A DNA stretch of 43,293 bases from Micromonospora sp. CPCC 205371 (GTDB lineage: Bacteria; Actinomycetota; Actinomycetes; Mycobacteriales; Micromonosporaceae). The stretch is from NCBI RefSeq assembly GCF_026130045.1, contig NZ_JAIBNX010000045.1:3426-46718 (forward strand), read 5' to 3'. Positions 7,498 through 15,356 of this stretch are shown here, piece after piece. Each line of letters begins with the position of its first letter. Position 1 is the first letter of the stretch. Below the pieces are notes generated by a model. It saw only the letters and a list, made by a program, of their open reading frames with translations, searched no databases and had not been told where the DNA came from. Both the position numbers and the translations under genes were made by a program.

Positions 7498-8178
7498 ATG
7501 ATTGGCGTGAGAGCCCAGGATTCGCGATTTCGACCGTACTGGTGGGGCACCAGCCTGACGGAGGCCGGCATCGACGCCCGGCCCGACGTCGGCACCTACG
7601 GCCGCTACGAGTTCGGTGACCTGCCGCCCGTCCCGTTCGAGCTGCGCGGAGAGCTGGACTGGCTCGCCAAGCAGCCCGCCCACGACGAATGGACCATCAA
7701 CGGTAACGCCACCAGCCGGCTGCTGGAGCTGCTGGCTCAATGCCGGCGCGCCGGCGTGCCGTTGCCGGCGGAGTTCACGCAGTTCATGGCCACCTCGACG
7801 TTGCAGGACCGGGTCCGTTCGAACACGGCGTGCTTCCTCGACCTCGCCCACGCGCCGGCGCCACTGCCAGGCGGCGGCGGCCATCTGGTCAGGTTCCTCG
7901 CCGACCAGCAGGGCTGCCTGTACTGGTACCTGCACGTGACCGGCGATGGCGCTGACCACGCCGTGGTCTGCTCAGGCGACTTCTACGACGGTGCGGACGA
8001 CGAGGCAGCGCAGCCCGACCCCGAGCAGATCTCCTTCTGCGCCGAGTCGTTCGAGGCGTTCCTGTGCCGGTTCTGGCTGGAGAACGAGATCTGGTTCGCC
8101 GCCACCGGCAAGGGGTCCATGCCCGATGTCGGCGCCCAGTACATCGACCTGTACCGCGAGAGGGCGGCGGATTCCTGA
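7498..8178 (+). CDS. SMI1/KNR4 (SUKH)-like hypothetical protein
   Basis: A 226-residue soluble protein with no signal peptide or membrane span. The N-terminal third (RPYWWGTSLTEAGID, YGRYEFGDLPPVPFELRGELDWL) leads into a SUKH-like arrangement: VPLPAEFTQFM, then a central stretch with FLADQQGCLYWYLHV, and a C-terminal FCAESFEAFLCRFWLENEIWF helix. SUKH proteins often serve as immunity proteins or adaptors, but a stand-alone actinobacterial copy such as this has no assigned role and I see no toxin gene beside it. The ATG at 7498 is preceded only by a weak GGGA; the frame stays open further upstream but with out-of-character, arginine-rich sequence that overlaps the preceding gene remnant. It converges on the DsbA-like gene at 8198 with a 19-bp gap and no clear terminator. 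Confidence 0.7.
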   Translation: MIGVRAQDSRFRPYWWGTSLTEAGIDARPDVGTYGRYEFGDLPPVPFELRGELDWLAKQPAHDEWTINGNATSRLLELLAQCRRAGVPLPAEFTQFMATSTLQDRVRSNTACFLDLAHAPAPLPGGGGHLVRFLADQQGCLYWYLHVTGDGADHAVVCSGDFYDGADDEAAQPDPEQISFCAESFEAFLCRFWLENEIWFAATGKGSMPDVGAQYIDLYRERAADS

Positions 8179-8197
8179 CGCGAGCACCGCAGCGGGT

Positions 8198-8806
8198 TCA
8201 CCTCGGAATGACGGGCGGCTCGTACGGGCGGCCTTTGAGTTCGTGGAATCCGTCGGCCGCGGCGACGAGGAGTGTGCCGTCCCATAGCCGGCCGGCCGCC
8301 TCACCGCGCGGCAACCGCGACATCACCGGCCCGAACCAGGCGATCGGTCGGCCGGGCTCGGTCTCGACCACCGTGATGGGCGTGCCGACGTGGTCGCCGA
8401 TGTGGCCGATACCGGCCGTGTGAGAGGCACGTAGCACCGCGTCGTGGTCGGGTGAGTCCCACGCCGTCGCCAGCTCCGCGGGCAGCCCGGCCGCGGTCAG
8501 GACCTTGTCGATCGGACCCCAATCACCGCTGTTGGCCATCGCGCCGTACCGGTCGTAGAGGCGACCGACGGCCTCGGGGCCGTGCCGGTGCTGGACCGCG
8601 GCGAACAGCCGGGCCGGTCCCCACAGGAACCCGTCCGGGTCGTTCTCCGGATCGTCGTCGCGGTTCTCGTTCAGCACGGACAGGCTCATGACCTGCCACA
8701 CCACGCGCACTGGACGGACTCGCTCGACCTCGCGCATCCAGCGCGAGACGAGCCAGGTGTACGGGCAGCTCGGATCGAACCAGAATCTGGCGACCGACGG
8801 GGGCAT
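8198..8806 (-). CDS. DsbA-family protein, Rv2466c-like
   Basis: A 202-residue thioredoxin-fold protein of the DsbA/FrnE group resembling the mycothiol-dependent nitroreductase Rv2466c family: FWFDPSCPYTWLVSRWM at the N-terminus, an inserted helical domain (GPARLFAAVQHRHG, AAGLPAELATAWDS) and the cis-proline loop VGTPITVVE. The redox motif is C14-P-Y-T17, so the second cysteine of CxxC is missing; a one-cysteine enzyme could still work with a thiol cofactor such as mycothiol. The start at 8806 gives the normal family N-terminus; the frame is open back to 8866 but that would overlap the upstream gene. The DUF3500 gene on the same strand ends 22 bp upstream, so the two may be co-transcribed. Confidence 0.85.
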   Translation of the reverse strand: MPPSVARFWFDPSCPYTWLVSRWMREVERVRPVRVVWQVMSLSVLNENRDDDPENDPDGFLWGPARLFAAVQHRHGPEAVGRLYDRYGAMANSGDWGPIDKVLTAAGLPAELATAWDSPDHDAVLRASHTAGIGHIGDHVGTPITVVETEPGRPIAWFGPVMSRLPRGEAAGRLWDGTLLVAAADGFHELKGRPYEPPVIPR

Positions 8807-8828
8807 GACGCCAAACGTATCTCGATGG

Positions 8829-9788
8829 TCACTCTGTAGCGGTGTGCAGCCGCGCGTAGTGCTCACGAAGCAGGTCGGTGCCCCAGTCGTCGCGCACGTG
8901 CCGCCATACGGAATGAGCGTGGTTGCCGCCGTCCTGAGTGTTGTCGTATTCGATGAGGAACTCGGGCGCCCGCACGCAGTAGTAGTGGCGCTCGCCGGGC
9001 GCCGTCGGGCCCGCCCACGCGAACCTGATCAGGTCGAGGCCCGCCGCCTCGACGTCGCGCCAGCAGGCTTGGGCGTACGGTGCCGGCGCGCGGTGCAGGT
9101 ACCGCTGGACCAGATGGTCGAGGACGGCCTGTTGCGCCGGACGCAGCAGGTCACGGCCGATGCCTTCGGGCAGCAACGCGGGGTCGGCGACCGGGTCGAA
9201 GCGGGTGAGGATGTCGTCGGGAGCGACGTCGGAACTGATGCCGAGTGTGCGCTGGTCGGGGTCGAACCCGGTCGCCAGCTGGCGCGCCAGGTCTTCCTCG
9301 GCACCGAGGATGCGGCGGCCGGCGTGCGGCCCGGAGGGTACGACGGCGGGTTCGGAACCGATGAAGTGTGGCGTGAACGTGCTGCCGCCGGGCGTCACGA
9401 TGACGTGTACTGCCAGGTGGTGGCCGTTGATTCGCCAGCCCCACGGCTCCTCGCCGTCCGGGTCGCCGAGCACGCGCAGCCAGTATCGGTCGCCCTCTGG
9501 CGGTGCGCCGCTTACCAGCTCGCGCCTGACCCGCTCGACCTCGATGGCGCCGATGGCGAGTTCTGCGCCAGCGGGGGAGTGGGCCGACATGAGCAATTCG
9601 ATCGCGAGCGCGTGCTGGGCGCCGGTGAGATACTCCATCGGCAGGCCGGGCCGGTTTCCGGGAAGGTATGTCCACTGCCGCAGGTCGGGGTCCGCGAGGT
9701 CACCGCGAACCAGGCGGCGTTGCTGCTCGTCCAGGCTCGCGACGAGGGCGCGTGCGCAGCGGCGAGCATCATCCACGATGGTCTTCAT
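8829..9788 (-). CDS. DUF3500 family protein
   Basis: A 319-residue protein matching the DUF3500 family by its layout: an N-terminal helical part (ARALVASLDEQQRRLV), WGWRINGHHLAVHVIV, FTPHFIGSEPAVV, then a C-terminal signature FLIEYDNTQDGGNHAHSVWRHVRDDWG. The conserved histidines (HHLAVH, NHAHSVW) and the aspartates around them suggest metal binding, but no activity has been established for this family. The ATG at 9788 begins MKTIVDDARR; longer readings upstream are arginine-rich and overlap the divergent phosphoesterase gene, so they are rejected. The intergenic space to the divergent GTG at 9855 is only 66 bp and must hold both promoters. Confidence 0.85.
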   Translation of the reverse strand: MKTIVDDARRCARALVASLDEQQRRLVRGDLADPDLRQWTYLPGNRPGLPMEYLTGAQHALAIELLMSAHSPAGAELAIGAIEVERVRRELVSGAPPEGDRYWLRVLGDPDGEEPWGWRINGHHLAVHVIVTPGGSTFTPHFIGSEPAVVPSGPHAGRRILGAEEDLARQLATGFDPDQRTLGISSDVAPDDILTRFDPVADPALLPEGIGRDLLRPAQQAVLDHLVQRYLHRAPAPYAQACWRDVEAAGLDLIRFAWAGPTAPGERHYYCVRAPEFLIEYDNTQDGGNHAHSVWRHVRDDWGTDLLREHYARLHTATE

Positions 9789-9854
9789 GATGCTAGTGTG
9801 CCGGTTCGGTCCGGTCGGCTTTGGTGCTTTCTGGCGCCAGTGTGAGGTGGAATC

Positions 9855-11690
9855 GTGACAGGTGTATCGCGGCGTACCGTGCTCGGTGGCGCCGTCGCGG
9901 GCGCGGCGGCGGTCGCTACGCCGGCGGGCGCGGCGGCAGCGGCCGGCGGCCCAGCGGGGCCGGTCGACGACCGGCCGGTCTCGCCGCGGCTGGGTGGCGC
10001 ACCGCTGTTGTGCGAGCCCTACCTCCTCGATCCCGGCCGGTCGAGCGTGTACGTCGTCTGGCACACCGAGTCGCCCGGTAGCGGGCACGTCGTGCTGGTG
10101 GGGGCCGCGGTGCCGGGCATGACGGCCCAGCAGGCCCTGGACGCCGCGACCGGTGACCACGACCGGGCCAGCGGCTGGCGGCGGTTCCGTGCGCGCACCA
10201 GCCAGCTGAAACGCACCCGCGAAGACGCGGCATCCGCCGTGCCGAACCGCACCTACACCGCTGTGGTCGACCGGCACGTGTACCGTCACGTCGCCCGAGT
10301 CACCGGCTTGCCCGCCGGCCGCACGCCGTACCGCGTCGTCTCCGTCGACCACCGTGACCGCGCCACCGTGACCGCCGCGTACACGCTGGCGCCCGCCGTG
10401 CCGCGCGGACAGCGCGCGCGGCTGCTGCTCACCAGCGACCACCAGCTCAAGGCGATGGTGCCCGCCAATCTGGAGAAGGTGGCCGACACCGTGGGGGTCG
10501 CTCTCGACGGGGTCCTGGTCGCCGGCGACCTGGTCAACGTGCCGGACCGGGCCAGCGAGTGGTTCGACAGCACCAGCGGGCTGGCGTTCTTCGCCGGGCT
10601 CACCGGCCGCGGCCAGCGCACCATCGCCGGCCGCACCTACCGCGGGGCGCCCATCGCGCAACACACGCCGCTGTACTGTGCGATCGGCAACCACGAGGTC
10701 ATGGGCCGCTGGTCAGACACGGTCAGCCTGGACAACCAGTTCAACGACCCGCAGCCGCGCTGGGTGGCCGAGCGACTGTGGGAGCAGACACGGCCGTCCG
10801 GCGAGGACCGCGAGCGGTGGCTCGCGGAGCGGTCCTGGGACGCCACCACCTACGAGCAGATGCTGCCGTACCCGCGCAGCCGCGAGGGCGGTCCCCGATG
10901 GTGGTCGCGGACCATCGGCGACGTCCACGTGATCACCCTGTTCGTCACCGGCATCTGGCGGTCGGCGTCGCCGAACGGGCGCGGCAAGTTCCAGGAGGCG
11001 GCTGCCAGTCTGCAAGACCCCCAGCAGTGGGGGTATGGCCAGTTCATCTTCGAGCCCGTCAAGCGCGACTCGGCCCAGTACCGTTGGCTGGAACGGGAAC
11101 TGTCCACACCGGACGCGCGCCAGGCCCGGTACCGGGTCGTCATGTATCACCACCCAGGTCACGGTCTCGGTGACAACTCCGCACCGCCGTTCACCGATCC
11201 GGTGCAGACCATCCACCGTGACCCGGTGACCCAGGCCATCACCGCCGTCACCTACGACTACCCGCTGGCCGACGACCACATCCTGCGCGACCTGGAGCCC
11301 TTGTTCAGCGAGGCTGGAGTCAATCTGGTCCACAATGGTCACTCACACCTGTGGAACCGGTTCCGCAACGCCGCCGGCGTCAACTGGCTGGAGACCTCGA
11401 ACGTGGGCAACAGCTACGGCGCCTACGACATCAGCTCGGGTGCGTCGCGCAACCTACCGGTGGACTCGGACCACATCCGGCAAGGAGACCCCGGCGGGCT
11501 GCAGCCGATCGTGCCGACCGTGGCGCCGCTGACCGACGCGGCCGGGCGTGCGTTGCCATACGTGGCCAGCAACGACATCACGGTATTCTCCATTCTGGAC
11601 TCGGCTGCCGGCGTGGTGAGCTCGTACCGGTTCGACACCCGGCTGCCGGATTCGGACGTGGTCCTGTTCGACGAGTTCGCCCTGGAATGA
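9855..11690 (+). CDS. Tat-exported calcineurin-like metallophosphoesterase
   Basis: A 611-residue secreted phosphoesterase. A twin-arginine signal is clear: SRRTVLGG followed by an alanine-rich hydrophobic stretch ending near residue 30, so the enzyme should fold and load metals in the cytoplasm. An N-terminal fibronectin/purple-acid-phosphatase-like beta domain (LLCEPYLLDPGRSSVYVVWHTE) is followed by the catalytic domain with the five metallophosphoesterase blocks in order: TSDHQ, VAGDLVN, AIGNHEVMG, YHHPGHG and HNGHSHLWNR. These bind a dinuclear metal centre. The GTG start is supported by GAGGTGG 5 bp upstream. The natural substrate is unknown; the architecture fits phosphate scavenging from organic phosphates, but no pho box was identified. 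Confidence 0.88.
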   Translation: MTGVSRRTVLGGAVAGAAAVATPAGAAAAAGGPAGPVDDRPVSPRLGGAPLLCEPYLLDPGRSSVYVVWHTESPGSGHVVLVGAAVPGMTAQQALDAATGDHDRASGWRRFRARTSQLKRTREDAASAVPNRTYTAVVDRHVYRHVARVTGLPAGRTPYRVVSVDHRDRATVTAAYTLAPAVPRGQRARLLLTSDHQLKAMVPANLEKVADTVGVALDGVLVAGDLVNVPDRASEWFDSTSGLAFFAGLTGRGQRTIAGRTYRGAPIAQHTPLYCAIGNHEVMGRWSDTVSLDNQFNDPQPRWVAERLWEQTRPSGEDRERWLAERSWDATTYEQMLPYPRSREGGPRWWSRTIGDVHVITLFVTGIWRSASPNGRGKFQEAAASLQDPQQWGYGQFIFEPVKRDSAQYRWLERELSTPDARQARYRVVMYHHPGHGLGDNSAPPFTDPVQTIHRDPVTQAITAVTYDYPLADDHILRDLEPLFSEAGVNLVHNGHSHLWNRFRNAAGVNWLETSNVGNSYGAYDISSGASRNLPVDSDHIRQGDPGGLQPIVPTVAPLTDAAGRALPYVASNDITVFSILDSAAGVVSSYRFDTRLPDSDVVLFDEFALE

Positions 11691-11712
11691 GTCGCGCGCG
11701 CATCAGCGCGGA

Positions 11713-11733
11713 CCGTTCTGGGCCTGTGAACGG
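11713..11733. terminator. weak inverted repeat between convergent genes
   Basis: CCGTTC (11713-11718) and GAACGG (11728-11733) form a 6-bp stem with a 9-nt loop in the 46-bp space between the phosphoesterase and the convergent membrane protein. There is no T-run. It may act as a bidirectional terminator but the support is thin. Confidence 0.25.
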
Positions 11734-11736
11734 AGC

Positions 11737-12558
11737 CTAGGTGCGCCTTGGGTCGAGGAGTGTGCGCAGGGCGCGACCGAGGCGGCGGCCGGCCGTCAGC
11801 GGCGGGGCGGCTGCGATCGCCGCGTCCAGGTGCGCCGCGTCGGCCACCAGTTCGGCACCAAACTCGCGCAGCGTCGCCCGGTGCGTGCGGTACCACAGCC
11901 ACAGCTGCGCCGGACCCAGCAGCGGCGTCACCACGATGATCACCAGGCCCGCACCCGGGCCGCCGCGGCGGTCGGCCAGCGCGATGACCGCCACCCACAC
12001 CAGAAAGCCCGCGCTGTACCCGGTCGCGGTGGCCAGGAGCACGATTAGCCACCGGTTGCGCCCGGCCAGCCATCGCCGGAAGCGGAGCGCGTCCCCGTAC
12101 CGAAGGAGGCGGTCGCCGGTCGCGGCGAACCGGCGGGCGATGCGCTGGCCGGCGACCCTGGCGTCGCCCGACGCCGCTGCCCAATCCACCGTGCTCAGCT
12201 GGGCGATCAGCTGCCGCCGGTACCCCATGGGGGTGCGCCGCGGCCCGGCCGGCCGGAGCGCGAGCCGGCCGGCCCACCCGGCGACGCCGACCGCGAAACC
12301 GATGGCGAGCATCGCGAGCCAGCCGAGGTTGGTGTCGCCGGTGGCGAGGTTGACGCCGATACCGGCGATGGAACCGGTGAGAATCGAGGTCACCGGCATC
12401 AGGAAGACGTCGCGAAAGTGAGCGGGTGGCAACCGCTGGAGGTCACGGTCGAGCCGCAGGAGCCGCCGTCGCAGCGGGGCCAGGACGACGAGCGTCACGA
12501 ACCCGGGCACGACCACGAGGAAGGCCAGCGTCTCCGCGTACACCGCGATGTCTCTCAT
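11737..12558 (-). CDS. multi-pass membrane protein of unknown function
   Basis: A 273-residue integral membrane protein that I do not recognise. Hydrophobic segments are visible at residues about 6-28 ([22 protein letters not shown]), two in the 55-95 region ([37 protein letters not shown]), and two or three around 170-225 ([47 protein letters not shown]). Between the pairs lies a basic soluble loop ([21 protein letters not shown]). The ATG at 12558 opens the protein directly with a membrane helix. It is convergent with the phosphoesterase and divergent from the arabinofuranosidase, so it appears to be a single-gene unit. Confidence 0.75.
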   Translation of the reverse strand: MRDIAVYAETLAFLVVVPGFVTLVVLAPLRRRLLRLDRDLQRLPPAHFRDVFLMPVTSILTGSIAGIGVNLATGDTNLGWLAMLAIGFAVGVAGWAGRLALRPAGPRRTPMGYRRQLIAQLSTVDWAAASGDARVAGQRIARRFAATGDRLLRYGDALRFRRWLAGRNRWLIVLLATATGYSAGFLVWVAVIALADRRGGPGAGLVIIVVTPLLGPAQLWLWYRTHRATLREFGAELVADAAHLDAAIAAAPPLTAGRRLGRALRTLLDPRRT

Positions 12559-12740
12559 CGGCCCATATCATGGCCTACCCGTGCCGCAGCGCTTCTTCCG
12601 AAACATTCCCGTTACATCTTGACGCGCGTCATCGCATCGTTCACAGTCGATGGGGTGGTGCGTTCCGTCGCACCGCCGGGTGGCTACCTGCCGCCGCACA
12701 ACGCTGCATTTTTCCTGCGTGCATCGTTGCCGCGAGCATT

Positions 12741-12754
12741 TGTTAACGCTAACA
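12741..12754. promoter_or_regulatory. LacI-family-type operator upstream of GH62
   Basis: TGTTAACGCTAACA is a near-perfect 14-bp palindrome with a central CG, the form bound by LacI-family sugar regulators. Only the inner A/G pair breaks the symmetry. It lies 26 bp before the arabinofuranosidase start, where a bound repressor would block transcription. No LacI-family gene is present in the window, so the regulator acts from elsewhere. Confidence 0.6.
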
Positions 12755-12780
12755 GAAGCCCCATCGAAGGGAGACATGCC

Positions 12781-14292
12781 ATGCCGGTTGGGTCTGCGCG
12801 CACCGCGAGGTGGCGTCGTGGGTGGCGGGCGGGGTTGGCCGCCGCGGCCGCCGCGGCGGTAGTGAGTGGCGCGCTGGTCGCGGTGGCGACGTCGGCGTCG
12901 GCGGCCACCGTGGACACCAGCGCCTGGTATGTGCTGGTGAATCGGAACAGTGGCAAGGCGTTGGACGTGTACAACCTGGCAACCAACGACGGCGCGCGGA
13001 TCGCACAGTGGGCGCGCAACGACGGTGCGTGGCAGCAGTGGCAGTTCGTCGACTCCGGCGGCGGATACTACCGACTCAAGTCCCGCCATTCGGGCAAGGT
13101 GCTCGACGTCTACAACTGGTCGACGGCCGACGGTGGCGGGATCGTGCAGTGGGCCGACAACAACGCGGCAAACCAGCAGTTCCGGCTCGCCGACTCGGAC
13201 GGCGGGTACGTGCGGTTGATCAACCGGAACAGCAACAAGGCGGTCGAGGTGCAGGGCGCCGCGACCAACGACGGTGCGAACGTCGTGCAGTACACGGACT
13301 GGGGCGGCAGCAACCAGCAGTGGCAGCTGGTCCGTCTCGGCGGGACGACACCGACGAATCCCACGACACCGCCGCCGGGTGGCACGTGCGCTCTTCCGTC
13401 GAGCTACCGCTGGACATCGACGGGCTCGCTGGCGAACCCGAGGTCAGGGTGGGTCTCGCTCAAGGACTTCACCCACGCCCCGTACAACGGCAGGCAACTC
13501 GTCTACGCGACGACGCACGACACGGGAACGACCTGGGGCTCGATGAACTTCGGCCTCTTCACGAACTGGTCCGAGATGGCTTCGGCCAGCCAGAACCAGA
13601 TGCCGTTCTCGGCTGTCGCGCCGTCGCTGTTCTACTTCGCACCGCGCAACATCTGGGTGCTCGCCTACCAGTGGGGCGGCCCGGCGTTCTCCTACCGGAC
13701 CTCGACCGAGCCCACCAATGTGAACTCGTGGTCGTCGCATCAGACGCTGTTCTCCGGGAGCATCTCCGGCTCCAACACCGGCCCGATCGACCAGGCGCTG
13801 ATCGGTGACAGCACGAACATGTACCTGTTCTTCGCCGGCGACAACGGCAGGATCTACCGGGCCAGCATGCCGATCGGCAACTTCCCGGGCAGTTTCGGCT
13901 CGTCGTCGACGGTGATCATGACCGACTCGACGAACAACCTGTTCGAGGCGGTTCAGGTGTACAAGATCCAGGGCCAGAACCTGTACCTGATGATCGTGGA
14001 GGCGATCGGCGCCCAGGGCCGCTACTTCCGGTCGTTCACGTCCACCAGCCTCGGCGGTTCGTGGACACCGCAGGCCGCCACCGAGAGCAATCCGTTCGCT
14101 GGCAAGGCCAACAGCGGCGCCACCTGGACCAACGACATCAGCCACGGCGAACTGATTCGCAGCAACGCCGATCAGACCATGACCGTCGACCCGTGCAACC
14201 TACGACTGCTGTACCAGGGCCGTTCCCCCAACTCCGGCGGCGACTACGGCCTGCTGCCGTACCGGCCGGGACTGCTGACACTGCAACGCTAA
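12781..14292 (+). CDS. secreted CBM13-GH62 alpha-L-arabinofuranosidase
   Basis: A 503-residue secreted enzyme that removes arabinofuranose side chains from arabinoxylan. A signal peptide with basic start and alanine-rich core ends near residue 41 (SASA/ATV). A ricin-type CBM13 trefoil follows at about 46-185, with three repeats ending QQWQF, NQQFRL and NQQWQL, then a Thr/Pro linker (about 187-200), then a complete GH62 five-bladed propeller (203-503). Residues expected for catalysis are in place: D229 in WVSLKDFTH as base, D337 in [10 protein letters not shown] and E389 in [11 protein letters not shown] as acid. The ATG at 12781 has GGGAG 8 bp upstream. A LacI-type operator lies just before it and a strong hairpin just after it, so it is a single-gene unit induced probably by a plant cell-wall sugar. 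Confidence 0.95.
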   Translation: MPVGSARTARWRRGWRAGLAAAAAAAVVSGALVAVATSASAATVDTSAWYVLVNRNSGKALDVYNLATNDGARIAQWARNDGAWQQWQFVDSGGGYYRLKSRHSGKVLDVYNWSTADGGGIVQWADNNAANQQFRLADSDGGYVRLINRNSNKAVEVQGAATNDGANVVQYTDWGGSNQQWQLVRLGGTTPTNPTTPPPGGTCALPSSYRWTSTGSLANPRSGWVSLKDFTHAPYNGRQLVYATTHDTGTTWGSMNFGLFTNWSEMASASQNQMPFSAVAPSLFYFAPRNIWVLAYQWGGPAFSYRTSTEPTNVNSWSSHQTLFSGSISGSNTGPIDQALIGDSTNMYLFFAGDNGRIYRASMPIGNFPGSFGSSSTVIMTDSTNNLFEAVQVYKIQGQNLYLMIVEAIGAQGRYFRSFTSTSLGGSWTPQAATESNPFAGKANSGATWTNDISHGELIRSNADQTMTVDPCNLRLLYQGRSPNSGGDYGLLPYRPGLLTLQR

Positions 14293-14728
14293 CGGCGCGA
14301 CAGGGGGCGGGCTCGGTGCAAGGCCGAGCCCGCCCTCGGCCGGCAGAGTAGAACGCGCCTGGTCGTGGGCGCGGGCCGATGACGGTGACGGGCGGGGCCT
14401 CGCGGCCCATGTGGTTGGCGAAGACGTATCGGTCGCAGACGGTCCACAGGTCGAAGTCGCCTGACAGGCCGACCTCGTCGGCCTGCCTGATCCGCAGATG
14501 AGCGGCCCACTCCCGTACGCCGAGCTGGCTGGGCAGGTCGGCGATCAGCTCGTTGAGCTCACCGACGGACTTGGCGTCTTGTACCGCGCGGGATCGGTCG
14601 TCGTACTCCCGCGCGTCGAGCCGGCCTTCCCGTAGCGCCGTGGCCAGGGTCTCGGCGGCTCGCTGCCGATCGGCGCTCGAGGCTCGTAGCTTGTCCCGAC
14701 GCTGATCATCGCTCGTCACAGCGCGCAT
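14138..14728 (-). CDS. DUF1707 domain protein with doubtful C-terminus
   Basis: The N-terminal 60 residues are a clear DUF1707 (SHOCT-like) domain: [53 protein letters not shown]. This helical domain usually precedes a membrane part, but here it is followed by a soluble stretch ([20 protein letters not shown]) and then an arginine-, serine- and cysteine-rich tail that runs antisense to the last 155 bp of the GH62 gene and through its terminator. That tail looks like shadow coding, so the real protein has probably lost its original end. The ATG at 14728 is preferred to the one at 14740 because GAAGG precedes it by 5 bp. Function unknown. Confidence 0.55.
   Translation of the reverse strand: MRAVTSDDQRRDKLRASSADRQRAAETLATALREGRLDAREYDDRSRAVQDAKSVGELNELIADLPSQLGVREWAAHLRIRQADEVGLSGDFDLWTVCDRYVFANHMGREAPPVTVIGPRPRPGAFYSAGRGRARPCTEPAPCRAVSVAVSAVPAGTAAGRSRRRSWGNGPGTAVVGCTGRRSWSDRRCCESVRRG
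14305..14335 (+). terminator. strong hairpin terminator after GH62
   Basis: GGGCGGGCTCGG (14305-14316) pairs perfectly with CCGAGCCCGCCC (14324-14335) across a 7-nt loop, starting 13 bp after the arabinofuranosidase stop. There is no T-run, as is common in GC-rich actinobacteria. It falls inside the antisense DUF1707 frame, which argues against that gene's long tail. Confidence 0.7.
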
Positions 14729-14772
14729 CGTAGCCTTCATGATCGAGGCCGTCGGTCAGGCGGCTGCCTTGT

Positions 14773-14827
14773 GGTTCCAGTCGATGTGGTGGTCGTGACG
14801 CGTATGCCACACGATCGGGCTGGAACC
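14773..14827. repeat. interrupted inverted repeat in a divergent promoter region
   Basis: GGTTCCAG (14773-14780) and CTGGAACC (14820-14827) are perfect inverted arms, with a weaker inner match (CGATGTGG against CCACACGATCG). The element fills the space between the divergent DUF1707 and ECF sigma factor genes. It could be a regulator binding site for one or both, or simply a hairpin in a leader. Confidence 0.4.
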
Positions 14828-14855
14828 GATCGGGACGCTGGCGCGACCAGGTAGC

Positions 14856-15356
14856 GTGACACGGTCCGCGGTAAGGGAGCCCGAGACGGGCGGGAGCGCC
14901 TTGGACGATTTCGGCGCGGCGTATCGGACGCACTACGACGGCATGATCCGGCTGGCGTACGTGATTACCGACAGCACGGCGGCCGCCGAAGACATCGTGC
15001 AGGAGGCGTTCGTCGAGCTGTACCGGCGTTGGCACACGGTCCGAGATCCGGAGAGCTGGCTCCACACCGTGGTGGTCAACCGGTCCCGGTCGTGGTGGCG
15101 GCGCCTCGTGGTGGCCCGCCGGCACGTGGCCCGCGGCTCGCCGCCAGTCACGTTTCCGTCGGCGGAGGACGGCGCCGCGGTGCGTCAGGCGTTGCTGGCG
15201 CTCAACCGTCGCCAGCGCGCGGCCGTCTTCCTCCGCTTCTATCTCGACCTGCCCGAGGCGGCGATCGCCGAAGCGCTCGGCTGCCGCCCCGGCACGGTGA
15301 AGTCCCTACTCCACCGCGCGCTCGCGACCCTGAGGGAGCACCTCGATGAAGACTGA
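14856..15356 (+). CDS. ECF sigma factor (SigE-like)
   Basis: A 166-residue extracytoplasmic-function sigma factor. Region 2 spans roughly residues 20-85: YRTHYDGMIRLAYVITDSTAAAEDIVQEAFVELYRRW, with the helix that melts the -10 element, and WLHTVVVNRSRSWWRR. Region 4 spans roughly 105-160: LLALNRRQRAAVFLRFYLDLPEAAIAEALGCRPGTVKSLLHRAL, a helix-turn-helix for the -35 element. Length and layout match the SigE-type subfamily common in actinobacteria. The GTG at 14856 follows CCAGG; a TTG at 14900 with GGGAG before it would give a shorter 152-residue form that still contains region 2. It overlaps its downstream membrane partner by 11 bp, the usual arrangement for a sigma factor and the protein that controls or depends on it. 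Confidence 0.9.
   Translation: MTRSAVREPETGGSALDDFGAAYRTHYDGMIRLAYVITDSTAAAEDIVQEAFVELYRRWHTVRDPESWLHTVVVNRSRSWWRRLVVARRHVARGSPPVTFPSAEDGAAVRQALLALNRRQRAAVFLRFYLDLPEAAIAEALGCRPGTVKSLLHRALATLREHLDED

Noticed and set aside
12418-12780. Upstream extension of the GH62 frame
   Set aside because: It would bury the signal peptide and the LacI-type operator inside the gene; the ATG at 12781 has a ribosome binding site.
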